Assembly: GCA_947585745.1 (NCBI GenBank)
Contig: CANPXF010000001.1
Span: forward strand, 1-64,000
Reading direction: 5' to 3'
Origin: an uncultured Clostridia bacterium
GTDB lineage: Bacteria > Bacillota > Clostridia > Oscillospirales > Acutalibacteraceae
DNA: 64,000 bases
Notes under the pieces: generated by a model
Seen by the model: only the letters and a program-made list of their open reading frames with translations
Database searches by the model: none
What the model was told of the DNA's origin: nothing
Shown here: in pieces, positions 52,594-60,897 of the stretch
Numbering within the stretch: the stretch's first letter is position 1
Layout of the letters: every line of letters begins with the position of its first letter
Position numbers and translations under genes: made by a program

Positions 52594-53370
52594 TCAGTCG
52601 TCATCATTATAGTCATTCTTCATTTTTTCAGCTTTATTCCTGTCGGTTTTTACTATAACCGCAACCGCCGTGACCGAGGCGATAATTGCCAAAATTAAAA
52701 AAATCACAGCCGTTCCGAAAGATTTTCCTCCGCCTACGGTTGAATCAAACGCCGAAAGCAGTCCGTTATCCTCACTATCCTCAAGCTTATCGCTGTCATC
52801 TCTGCTGTCCTTGTTTTCGTTTGATTTATCGGAATTTTCCTTTAAATCCTCCTTCGCGGAACTTATGCGTCTTTGTCGGGAATTACCCGAAACGGAGCCT
52901 TTCCCAGTCCCGCTGACGCTCACATTGCAAACCGCGCCTTTCGGAGCCTTAAAATTCTCCGCGTAATTATCAACACAATCGTAAACGGAAACGTTAATAC
53001 TTGAATTACCCTCTTTAATTGACTTAAAGCGTACAGTTAAAATCTGCGACATTTTATTTATCCTGACTCCGCCCGCGCAGAGAAAAATCACCTTAACCGT
53101 CGAATTTTTGTCATTGTATTTTACCTGAGAATTGCTTACAGATGAGGAAGCTCCGCGAAACGAAACGGAGGACTTATCGTATTTAAGAGTAAAGGTCGCG
53201 CAGGAAAGCGCCTTTTGCGACTGCATTTCGATTGACACGTCAAACAACCTGTTATTGCTGACTGAAACATTGTTTACAGACAGCGAACTGCCCGCGCAAA
53301 ATACGGTTGCCGCCGAGAAAACTGCAATTATCATTACAGCCAAAGCGCAAACGGATTTTTTCAACTTCAT
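52594..53370 (-). CDS. Membrane-anchored cohesin-like surface protein
   Basis: 258 residues. Signal peptide (1-26), a single ~125-residue beta domain (NRLFDVSIEMQSQKALSCAT, TLKYDKSSVSF, then QILTVRFKSIKEGNSSINVS), which follows the strand pattern and YD motif of cohesins. Then a charged Ser/Asp/Lys stalk (about 165-210), a membrane segment (about 218-240) and a basic cytoplasmic tail. It would display one cohesin-like module on the cell surface. Cohesins bind dockerins in cellulosomes and amylosomes; no dockerin is encoded in this window. Could also be another carbohydrate-binding-like beta sandwich. Confidence 0.62.
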   Translation of the reverse strand: MKLKKSVCALAVMIIAVFSAATVFCAGSSLSVNNVSVSNNRLFDVSIEMQSQKALSCATFTLKYDKSSVSFRGASSSVSNSQVKYNDKNSTVKVIFLCAGGVRINKMSQILTVRFKSIKEGNSSINVSVYDCVDNYAENFKAPKGAVCNVSVSGTGKGSVSGNSRQRRISSAKEDLKENSDKSNENKDSRDDSDKLEDSEDNGLLSAFDSTVGGGKSFGTAVIFLILAIIASVTAVAVIVKTDRNKAEKMKNDYNDDD

Positions 53371-53499
53371 TACTCCTCATATAATTTATGTTGTCTTAAA
53401 CAAAATATTAACATATTTGCCTATGTAATGTAAAGTTTTTTGTCGAAATTTTCTTAAAAAAGTCGAAAAATGTCTTTCATAGATAAATTTAAGGAAATT

Positions 53500-53690
53500 A
53501 AAAATTAAGAATTAAGAGTTAAGAATTTAATTTAAAAGTCAACTTTAAATTCCTGTTCAAATTGGATTTATAGGAAAGGTTTCCAAAAAGTCTACAGCAG
53601 AACATATCATTCCTATCCAAAACAAGACAGAGGAAGAAACGTCTGGGGGATATGATTTGCCAGATAGGAGCTGAAATGTCTGACGTAGAG
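53500..53690 (+). repeat. Copy of dispersed intergenic repeat
   Basis: A nearly full + strand copy: AATTAAGAATTAAGA tract (53500-53525), decayed leader with TTCCTGTTCAAATTGGAT, and core 53585-53690 (CCTATCCAAAACAAGACAGAGG, TGGGGGATATGATTTG, ATGTCTGACGTAGAGAT). It lies directly before the next gene's terminator; the rest of the 385-bp gap holds nothing I can read. Confidence 0.85.
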
Positions 53691-53692
53691 AT

Positions 53693-53738
53693 TAAAATCC
53701 CCTACGGCAGAATTAAAAACTGCCGTAGGGGATTTCCA
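53693..53738 (-). terminator. Terminator of 599-residue BIG2 gene
   Basis: AATCCCCTACGGCAG / CTGCCGTAGGGGATT, a 15-bp perfect stem, with TTTTAATC after it on the minus strand. Confidence 0.85.
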
Positions 53739-53755
53739 CTCTGTTTTAAAACAAT

Positions 53756-55555
53756 TTATTTATTTTTAACCTTAACTTTAATCTTAAACGCTGTGCCGTT
53801 TACATAAACCGTAATTTTCGCAGAACCCTTTTTCAGTCCTTTTATTTTGATTGACTTTGCGTTAGCTTTTGAAATGACCTTTGCCGTCTTTTTATCGGAG
53901 GTTCTGTATCTGTTTTTAACCGACTGCGCCTTGCCTGTAATTTTAACATTTAAGACCTTTCCTTTTTTAACCGTGTAGGTCTTTGATTTTACAAATTTCT
54001 TTTTGCCTATTTTTATTTTAACGTCGCTTTTCACAGTTATTTTACAGCTTAATTTTGTGCCGTCTGTAATAAAGGCGGTAATATTCGCCGTGCCTTTTTT
54101 CAGAGCGGTCACTTTTCCGTTTTTGACAGTCGCGACCTTTTTGTTTGATGATTTCCAGCCTTTGACCTTTGCTCCCTTAACGGTAACCTTGCAGGTATCT
54201 CCGGCTTTCAGCCTGTTTTTGTCCGCGAGAATTTCAGGTTTTGTATACTCAAGCTTATCCTCGTAATTATTAACAGGCGGAGTAACAACGCCCGTTGCCG
54301 GTTGAGTTTCCCCTGTAGTCGGCTGAATTTGAGATGTCGGCTGTGTATTCGGTTGAGTTGTTTCCGTATTTGAATCTTCGCCATAGCCGTAACCCGTTAT
54401 AGTAAATCGGGTATCACCGCTTTTTTCGTAAACATCCTTTACCTCTGCAATCGAAATTCCGCTTTCGTACGCCCTCTCTATGGTAAGAACATTACTTCCT
54501 TTAATGAGGTAAAGCTTTTCGCCGTAGCTCTCTCTATTTTCAATTGTATAGCTTCCCGCGTACTCAACGGTCTTTGACGGCAAGCCCGTATTGTTAGGGT
54601 CATTATCTGTTCTTCCGAGAATGAGAGTGTACTCCCCGACTTTTCCGAGCTCCTTGTACTCGTAGACACGCGTTGTGAATTTATCATTTTTTACAAGGTA
54701 GTCCACATAAGCCTTCTCATTTCCCGAAAGCTTTCTCGCCGTGACGTCGCCGTTTGTGAGGTTTACGGCGTTTAAAACTTCTTTATCCTCAATCAGTTCC
54801 GATTTAACAGCCTCTTCGAGAGTATAAACATCTAATTTCTCACCAAAGTAATGGAAAATAAAAATTCCGTCCTCCTTGTAAAACCCGTAATAAGGGTGAG
54901 TTAAAAGCCAATCGTTAAAGGTTGAATAACAGGTAATATTGCTCTTGTAATAATTGCTGTAGACTACAGTTGAGCCAATTCCGTTATTGCCGTTAATCTT
55001 TCCAATCTCCTTGAGATTTTTTATCGTTGAGGTTTTGTATATGCCATCGGGATTAAATTCCCGCAATTTTTTTAGAAAAGCTCTTCTCTCTTTTGTAAGC
55101 TCAATAGCGTCCCAGCCGTCGCCGAAAAGCCCCGTAAAGCCCATAATATCAGTCATACAATCGTCGTCAATAACTCCCTCGTTATAAGCCTTTTCAAGCG
55201 TGTAAGCGCGGTCGCCCCTGATAATATAAATCCCTATATCATAACACGGCTGTTGCTCATATGATGTAAAAAAATAATTCCCGACAGTCTTGCTGTAGTA
55301 AAGCTCGGTAAACATCCTCGCGCCCGCCTTGTAAACGTAAACGTCGTTAACCTTTCCGAATTTTTCGCAAAAATCAGGATTGTAACCGCAGGAATGAAGA
55401 ATGTCCTCAAATTTTTTAATTTCCTCGTTCTCATTTTCCGAAGTATCCGCCGTGTTGACGGCATCAGCCTCATCAGCGTAAACCGAGGCAGTCGAAATCA
55501 CGGAGAACGCTATCAAAAGCGCCATAAATACGGATAATAACTTAAAATGTTTCAT
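53756..55555 (-). CDS. Secreted repeat protein with C-terminal BIG2 pair
   Basis: 599 residues. Signal peptide (1-27). The region ~40-390 holds three diverged copies of a ~110-residue unit, each with a Tyr-rich stretch and an ending like YTLEKAYNEGVIDDD, YTLEEAVKSELIEDKE or LTIERAYESGISIAE. A Thr/Pro/Gln linker (about 395-435) follows, then two BIG2 units closely matching those of the CotH protein (WKSSNKKVATVKNGKVTAL). I do not recognise the N-terminal repeat. Secreted; probably held to the surface or to a polymer by the BIG2 tail. Confidence 0.72.
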   Translation of the reverse strand: MKHFKLLSVFMALLIAFSVISTASVYADEADAVNTADTSENENEEIKKFEDILHSCGYNPDFCEKFGKVNDVYVYKAGARMFTELYYSKTVGNYFFTSYEQQPCYDIGIYIIRGDRAYTLEKAYNEGVIDDDCMTDIMGFTGLFGDGWDAIELTKERRAFLKKLREFNPDGIYKTSTIKNLKEIGKINGNNGIGSTVVYSNYYKSNITCYSTFNDWLLTHPYYGFYKEDGIFIFHYFGEKLDVYTLEEAVKSELIEDKEVLNAVNLTNGDVTARKLSGNEKAYVDYLVKNDKFTTRVYEYKELGKVGEYTLILGRTDNDPNNTGLPSKTVEYAGSYTIENRESYGEKLYLIKGSNVLTIERAYESGISIAEVKDVYEKSGDTRFTITGYGYGEDSNTETTQPNTQPTSQIQPTTGETQPATGVVTPPVNNYEDKLEYTKPEILADKNRLKAGDTCKVTVKGAKVKGWKSSNKKVATVKNGKVTALKKGTANITAFITDGTKLSCKITVKSDVKIKIGKKKFVKSKTYTVKKGKVLNVKITGKAQSVKNRYRTSDKKTAKVISKANAKSIKIKGLKKGSAKITVYVNGTAFKIKVKVKNK

Positions 55556-55727
55556 AAAAAAACCTCCTTTATTACTACAACCCTGAAAGAGTAAAATTTG
55601 TGACGGTTTTTATAAAACACATTTTAACAACATTAGAGTAAAACCGCGACCCCGATTTACACAAAAAATAATTTTAAGTTAATCAGTAAAAATCTCAATC
55701 GTTTTCGAGCGGGTAACCCTGCGCAAA

Positions 55728-56582
55728 TCATTCCGCAGTTTCGCGTAATTTTTCATAGAATTCATATGGTATCTCAAGACTGCCTTTTCCTTTGCCGAGG
55801 GAAATATCGGGCTTAACCGTACCGTGAAAGTCACTGCCTCCGCTTTGAAGCAGATTATACTTCTCACACATCTTCTTGGCAAAGGCGGAATCCTCCTCGT
55901 TATAAAGCGAGTAAACCGTTTCGATTCCTGCTAAACCGTGTTCCTTCGCAATCGGCAGAAAGGCGTCGCATTCCTCGTAATTCATATTGATAAGCGGATG
56001 CGCCCATACAGGAACCGCGCCAAGCTCTTTTATCAGCTCAATCGTTTTGAGCGCCGAAAGCCTTTCAGGGGGCTTATACCAGCCGTGTTGCGGAGAAAGA
56101 ATTGTCTTAAACGCCTTTTCAATCGATTCGACATAGCCTTTCTTCAACAGCTCGGCGGCAATATGAGCGCGGTTAACCTTACCTCCGGGCGTCGCGCTTT
56201 TAATCTCCTGATAATTAATATCATAGCCGTTTGAATTCAGGTTGATTATTAAATCGGTATTGCTCTTGTCCTTTAATCTGTCTGCTGATTTAACATAGTC
56301 GGTTATTACATCAAAGCTATCGGGCTTTACAAACAGTCCGAGAATATGAAGCTCCTGTCCGTTATAGCCCGTGGTGAACTCAATTCCGGGAACAACATCA
56401 ATCGCTTTGTTTTTCGCGTAGGAAATAAACCTTGACAATCCGGCAACCGTATTATGGTCGGTCAGAGCTACAGCCGAAAGCCCTGTTTCAATCGCTAAGT
56501 CAATGGTTTCCTCGGGCGTAAACGTACCGTCTGAAAAAATTGAATGTGTGTGCAAATCGCATATCTTACTCAATATAATCAC
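55728..56582 (-). CDS. PHP-domain phosphoesterase (RNase AM-like)
   Basis: 284 residues. PHP metal motifs: CDLHTHSIFSDGT, ALTDHNTVAG, a Glu in GIEFTTGYNG, AHPL and SGGSDFHG. The family includes the YciV/RNase AM 3',5'-nucleoside bisphosphate phosphatases. Start codon is GTG at 56582, overlapping the upstream stop by 1 nt; a TTG nine bases on has better SD spacing, so the start is not certain. Last gene of a group of three. Confidence 0.87.
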   Translation of the reverse strand: MIILSKICDLHTHSIFSDGTFTPEETIDLAIETGLSAVALTDHNTVAGLSRFISYAKNKAIDVVPGIEFTTGYNGQELHILGLFVKPDSFDVITDYVKSADRLKDKSNTDLIINLNSNGYDINYQEIKSATPGGKVNRAHIAAELLKKGYVESIEKAFKTILSPQHGWYKPPERLSALKTIELIKELGAVPVWAHPLINMNYEECDAFLPIAKEHGLAGIETVYSLYNEEDSAFAKKMCEKYNLLQSGGSDFHGTVKPDISLGKGKGSLEIPYEFYEKLRETAE

Positions 56583-56986
56583 TATCCTCTCTGCTGTGCA
56601 AAATACATTCCAAAGCTTTTAAAATTCCCAGGTATATCATATACCGACTTTCCGTTTTGATTATCTATATCAAAAAATTCCAAATACTTTTCATAGTTGC
56701 CCATATCCTCCGCGCCGACACGTATGTATGTCCTTATCGCGCAAGTCTGACACTTCTTAAAATGGTCATCGTAGCTCTCTCGGAAAGAAAGTAATTCGCT
56801 CGACATACCTTTAACGAGAGGACAGAGCTTATCATGGATTATTCCGTTACTGACAACGAAACGCACATCTGGATTGCTCATCAAACGACGGCGCTCTGTT
56901 TCTGTAATTTTATGTATGACCTCTTGTCCGTTGTTTTCAGGCTGTATTTCTTGTTTTATTTGTTCCAATGCTTCCATATAATCCAC
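56582..56986 (-). CDS. Uncharacterised Cys-containing protein
   Basis: 134 residues, soluble, no known family recognised. A possible metal site is formed by IIHDKLCPLVKGM and DHFKKCQTCAIRTYI (three Cys plus His). It lies 12 nt after the next unknown gene and overlaps the PHP gene by 1 nt, so the three are probably co-transcribed. Confidence 0.6.
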   Translation of the reverse strand: MDYMEALEQIKQEIQPENNGQEVIHKITETERRRLMSNPDVRFVVSNGIIHDKLCPLVKGMSSELLSFRESYDDHFKKCQTCAIRTYIRVGAEDMGNYEKYLEFFDIDNQNGKSVYDIPGNFKSFGMYFAQQRG

Positions 56987-56998
56987 TTCTACGCTCCT

Positions 56999-57286
56999 TT
57001 ACATAAACCGCTCCCAAAAACCGACTCTGTCGGGGTAAATACGATATTTTCGCAGTTTTTCCTCTATAGCGTATGTTATCACATTCCTATATGCTGAGAT
57101 TGCTTCCAGTACCGTTTCGGCTTCATCCATTCTCTTCTTTGCTTCATACACACATTGAAACAGATAGGCTACCTCATCGGTATTAATTCCATCGTCTTTA
57201 AATCTTAACGCGTCCTCTATATAATTAAGTTGTTGATAGCAAGCTGTAAGCATTTCACGAAACATCTTTTCGCTGGGACATCTCAC
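56999..57286 (-). CDS. Small helical protein, unknown
   Basis: 95 residues from a GTG start at 57286, chosen because GGGGTG lies six bases upstream; the frame extends to 57388 without an SD. Mostly alpha-helical and charged (EKMFREMLTACYQQLNYIE). No family recognised. First gene of the small operon ending with the PHP gene. Confidence 0.55.
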   Translation of the reverse strand: MRCPSEKMFREMLTACYQQLNYIEDALRFKDDGINTDEVAYLFQCVYEAKKRMDEAETVLEAISAYRNVITYAIEEKLRKYRIYPDRVGFWERFM

Positions 57287-57495
57287 TTTTATCACCCCGC
57301 CTAATTTAAAAATCCAAGTCATCAAAAACATTATCGTATAAAAGCGCCTCGCCTTGCGATAAAGGCTTGGTTCTCTCAATTTTTTCATTTATAGGTTTTT
57401 CCGTCAACATTTACGGTTTTATACTCACAAACGGTTGCGCATTAACAAACCTTTCTTTGAATTTCAACTAACATTTTCAACTCGTGTTTCATATG

Positions 57496-57540
57496 CGGCA
57501 ATGTATAGGATAAAATCCTCTACATTGCCGTTTGTTTTAG
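57496..57540 (+). terminator. Orphan + strand terminator
   Basis: CGGCAATGTA / TACATTGCCG (57496-57505, 57521-57530) with an inner AGGAT/ATCCT pairing, then TTTGTTTTAGG. No + strand gene precedes it; probably left by a lost gene. Confidence 0.6.
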
Positions 57541-57595
57541 GTTTTAGTTGTTAATAATGATTCTCGCCCAAGGCACAGAACTGTCCACTGTCCTT

Positions 57596-58006
57596 TTAAG
57601 TAATATACATATCAAAATCAATTTCTGCATGTAATTGTGACATAATTTCAATAATATCTAATGGTATTGATATAACTGGTTTTTCATCTAGAACAATCAC
57701 AATGCAAAATTTTGTATTTAAACTATACTTATTGACAATGCTGAGAAGATTATTAAATTTTGGTTTAATAATATTAATCATTTTTCTAATAGCCTGCTCA
57801 ACTTCTATAGTATTTATGTAACCTGTTGAATAAACTAAACTTGATGCATCGATAACTCTCTTAAGGTTCTTCATTTCTCCATAGTATTTAACATTACCCA
57901 TAGATTCCTTCTCTACAGGATAAATATTGATAATTCTACTTATATTATCAATATCTATTTTAGGATCTTCTGTCCATAAAATGAGTTCAACCATTATTCC
58001 ATTCAT
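57596..58006 (-). CDS. DUF4279-like protein, possible immunity protein
   Basis: 136 residues, AT-rich gene. The pattern (ILWTEDPKIDIDNISRIINIYP at the start, PLDIIEIMSQLHAEIDFDMY at the end) fits DUF4279, a family often found as immunity or orphan immunity genes in polymorphic-toxin loci. AGGAGG precedes the ATG. The neighbouring immunity-like gene and headless coding tail support that setting. Confidence 0.6.
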   Translation of the reverse strand: MNGIMVELILWTEDPKIDIDNISRIINIYPVEKESMGNVKYYGEMKNLKRVIDASSLVYSTGYINTIEVEQAIRKMINIIKPKFNNLLSIVNKYSLNTKFCIVIVLDEKPVISIPLDIIEIMSQLHAEIDFDMYIT

Positions 58007-58173
58007 TAATAATCCTCCTATTTTAAGAAGTAACCTGTTGCAATTTCTTTTGCGCTTTTTTAATACAAAAATGGCTTTTGTTTTTTATCATAAAACAAAT
58101 CGTATTGTGATATTTTAGCTTTATCATCTAATCCCTCTTTTTTATAGCATAATCATCAAGCTGTTGAAATTTA

Positions 58174-58560
58174 TTATTTTAATTTACTTTTAAGAAATTC
58201 CAACTCATCATTTGAAAATGGTGAATCAGGATGATTTTCGTATGTTGCAATTATCCAATTTATAATTGATTTGTTATATGTATACTCTTCCAATGCCTGT
58301 TTCATAAACATATGTATCACAGGATGTATATCATAAAAGAAAGTACCTAAATATAAAATATAATCACATAACAAAATATAATAAAAAGGGCTGTGTTCAA
58401 CTGAAAGCAAATATATTAAATAGCAATACATATCTTTACTATCTACAGACGAAAAATCTTTTGACAAATTATCTAATGAATAATTATATTTTATCTCTTT
58501 TAAAGAGTTATAAACATAATTGAATTCACCGTTTTTCAATTGTTTGATAACCCTTTTCAA
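58174..58560 (-). CDS. Small helical protein, immunity-like
   Basis: 128 residues from a TTG start at 58560, eight bases after AAGGAG; a GTG at 58569 would overlap the SD. All-helical, Tyr/Leu-rich (YCYLIYLLSVEHSPFYYILL), no family recognised. It lies 40 nt downstream of a headless coding tail on the same strand, the place where an immunity gene would sit after a toxin. The immunity role is inference. Confidence 0.5.
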   Translation of the reverse strand: MKRVIKQLKNGEFNYVYNSLKEIKYNYSLDNLSKDFSSVDSKDMYCYLIYLLSVEHSPFYYILLCDYILYLGTFFYDIHPVIHMFMKQALEEYTYNKSIINWIIATYENHPDSPFSNDELEFLKSKLK

Positions 58561-58601
58561 TAATATCACTCCTTATACGGTGTACCTTTTCCGTTCCAAA
58601 C

Positions 58602-58805
58602 TCATTTATCAACTATATTAAAAATTATGTTTAAAGCTTTGTTTGTTATAACGACTATTTTACCCTTATATTTATACAATATTTTTACCGCACCGTCAAC
58701 TATATATAAAGTCCTATTGCTGATTACGTCAACTTGAAAAGTAACATAGTTGCCTGTTGAATCATATAGTCTTGCTACCGTATTATTTCTACAAATTTTT
58801 CTGCA
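58602..58805 (-). pseudogene. Headless C-terminal coding remnant
   Basis: A 67-codon open frame with no start codon or SD. It ends LYDSTGNYVTFQVDVISN then RTLYIVDGAVKIL and a lysine-rich hydrophobic tail. The sequence looks coding, not random. A second frame directly upstream (GIYYNAEKFVEI) seems to continue it after a one-base slip near 58790. Possibly the end of a secreted toxin, given the immunity-like gene that follows. Confidence 0.45.
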
Positions 58806-58932
58806 TTATAATAAATACCTTCAAACAACAAAGTGATAGAAACGAAGCAAAATTACAAAGCAACAAAAATGCCAAAGTAAAAGAAAAATCCTCAAAAACA
58901 GCTTGTTTAAGCCGTTTTCAAGGACTTGTTTG

Positions 58933-58975
58933 TGGCAGGGGCAGAAGGACTTGACCCCTCGGCACTCGGTTTTGG
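58933..58975 (-). tRNA. 3' fragment of tRNA-Trp (integration scar)
   Basis: Read on the minus strand, 43 nt run from the anticodon CCA through AAAACCGAG, variable loop, T-arm GAGGG-GTCAAGT-CCTTC, acceptor strand TGCCCCT, discriminator G and CCA. This is the 3' half of a Clostridia tRNA-Trp. The 5' half is missing: no D-arm or matching acceptor strand lies before it. T54 of the T-loop is G. Half-tRNAs of this kind are left where an element integrated at the anticodon-to-CCA region of a tRNA gene. Confidence 0.75.
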
Positions 58976-59390
58976 TGCAACGGCAGATATATTTTATTAA
59001 ACGTTAACTTATAATACGGAAAAATCAGCGTGTCAAAGGTTGTTCGTTGTGTTGCAATGCAATTTTTCTTCAAAATCTTATATGTTGTCTTAGATGTAAA
59101 AAGCGGGCTGACAGTTACCCTATCCTTTGCTGTTGTGCAAATAAAGGGCGTATTATTCCCGCCCTTATAATGTCAGTTGTTCAGTTTTGAGCCTAATTTT
59201 TTTGCGTTAAACCTCGTGGTTTTCGTAAGTACTTTAATCTTTTGCTGAATCTACAGTAAAACAAAATAATCATCACCTATGAGATTATTATATATTAAAA
59301 ATAGTTTTGTATTTATAAATTTTAGTCAATAATATATTTACTTTAAGCGAAATATGTGATATATTTATACCATAAAACGGGATGTAATAA
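58976..59390. other. Gene-free AT-rich stretch
   Basis: About 415 bp with no reading frame that I trust. It has one possible hairpin, GGGCG-tattattccCGCCC (59145-59163), and promoter-like AT-rich DNA before the split zinc-ribbon gene. Nothing else identifiable. Confidence 0.5.
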
Positions 59391-59456
59391 ATGGCAGTAA
59401 TTAATTGCCCGGAGTGTTATAAGGGAATTTCTTATAGAGAAGTACTTGCTCTATAG
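59391..59456 (+). pseudogene. Truncated zinc-ribbon N-terminus
   Basis: ATG followed by 21 codons, MAVINCPECYKGISYREVLA, then TAG. The start matches the opening of many small zinc-ribbon membrane proteins (M-A-L-I-N-C-P-E-C), but the second CxxC never appears. The following gene lies in the same frame beyond the stop, so this is probably the cut-off front end of that gene. Confidence 0.5.
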
Positions 59457-59498
59457 CCGTTGCTAAAAATCAAACAATTGTATTTTGGAGTTTTAGTT

Positions 59499-60194
59499 AT
59501 GAAATTAAAAATTTGTTGCAAGTACATCGGAGAAGAGAATTTCAAAATCATTGTAAATAATGAAACTCAGAATATTTACAAGGGAAATAATGTTGCTCTG
59601 TTTGATAATCTTAAAGCCGATACATATATTGTAAAAATTATTCAGGAATTACCGAAAAAGAAATATGGACTTATTTTAATGTTCTTATTTTTATTGACCT
59701 TTATTTTTCGTGGTTTGATTAACATTTTACTTATGAACACAGATTATCGTTGGTATAAACATATCAATCCATATTATTTGAAATGTAAATTCAAGGTGGA
59801 TTTAAGGCAAAATGCTAATATTAATTTCATCTATTGTAAAGGTAGCTTTAACTATAAGGACAAAAGCATAAAAAATCCTAAAATATGCGTTGACCTCTAC
59901 GAAAATATAGAAACAGAATATTACATTAACAAACATAATCTTAAACAGAAATATTGGAACTACATTTGTAACATAATTTCAATCGGCATTATCAACGAAA
60001 TACTTTTCGCGGTATTATTTTTTGTTGCCTTAAATCAATCACTTATTCCAGCGGCGATTATTTGCGTTACCATTTTATGCGTAATTGTAATTGTTCAGCT
60101 TATTATTTCTTTGATAGAATATAAAAGGCTTGTCCATATTATTAGCGCATTAGAAGAAAATATTATTAACTGTACTTCTATAAAAGGGAGTTAA
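59499..60194 (+). CDS. Membrane protein of unknown function
   Basis: 231 residues from ATG at 59499, behind GGAG. A ~55-residue N-terminal beta region (KIIVNNETQNIYKGNNVALF) reads like an Ig/carboxypeptidase-regulatory strand set. Then come one membrane segment (about 60-80), a soluble loop and a membrane pair near the C-terminus. AT-rich. Likely the remaining part of a zinc-ribbon-plus-membrane protein split by the stop at 59454; it may still be translated from its own SD. Confidence 0.55.
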   Translation: MKLKICCKYIGEENFKIIVNNETQNIYKGNNVALFDNLKADTYIVKIIQELPKKKYGLILMFLFLLTFIFRGLINILLMNTDYRWYKHINPYYLKCKFKVDLRQNANINFIYCKGSFNYKDKSIKNPKICVDLYENIETEYYINKHNLKQKYWNYICNIISIGIINEILFAVLFFVALNQSLIPAAIICVTILCVIVIVQLIISLIEYKRLVHIISALEENIINCTSIKGS

Positions 60195-60454
60195 TAACCT
60201 GCGATTTTAACAAAAATAAAAATTTAATATTGAAATTCTCAATATAACTACTCAATACTATTGATAATAATATCCTATCGCATATCATTGTGTTTTTATT
60301 TGGCGATTCGCAGAAAAATAAAAAATCGTGTACTATATTTCCTCATCCCATTAGCAACTAAAGGTATTGGATATATAATCAAAAAAGTCGTTTGTATGTT
60401 CACGAAAAGAGGTAGCGAAAGTTGGGTAAGTTATACAAGGAGAGTCCTAAGAGT

Positions 60455-60730
60455 ATGAGGATACACAAAAACAATATAATTGTATTAATTTTATTAATAT
60501 TTGGGCTTTTAACATTTTTCTTATCTCTTTCTCTATCAAATTTTTGCAATATTTATATTAAATGGATAACGTCTTTTTTACTAATAGCAGATTCTGTAGC
60601 AATTTTTGTTTACCTGTTTGTAACATATGACAGAAATTCATATGAGGATATTTGGTGGGGTCACAGATTAGAAATAATGCTTTTATGTGTAATCTTTATT
60701 GGGGGAGCTATAGCTGTACATTTAATTTGA
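60455..60730 (+). CDS. Small membrane protein
   Basis: 91 residues with three membrane segments (IIVLILLIFGLLTFFLSLSL, ITSFLLIADSVAIFVYLF, IMLLCVIFIGGAIAV). No family recognised. Start at MRIHKNN with AAGGAG about 13 bases upstream; a possible earlier start at 60422 has a poorer context. AT-rich accessory gene. Confidence 0.5.
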   Translation: MRIHKNNIIVLILLIFGLLTFFLSLSLSNFCNIYIKWITSFLLIADSVAIFVYLFVTYDRNSYEDIWWGHRLEIMLLCVIFIGGAIAVHLI

Positions 60731-60897
60731 TTTAACTATACTTTATTAAAGATTATGCTCACTTTAATAAAGGATTTAAAAAACAAATTTCATCAAAAAC
60801 GAACAACGATATAGAGAAAACGGTGAAGGCAACAGTCTACCTTTTATATTATTAAAAAACTAATTATCTCATAAAAACATTAAGGGGGAAATTTATA

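Noticed and set aside
58757-58954. A 65-codon + strand frame ending SRFQGLVCGRGRRT, and a neighbouring frame reading VAGAEGLDPSALGFGA
   Set aside because: Both are antisense readings of the tRNA-Trp 3' fragment, a well-known source of false small proteins.
60261-60458. 65-codon + strand frame before the small membrane protein
   Set aside because: No SD, overlaps the next gene's better start, no family features.
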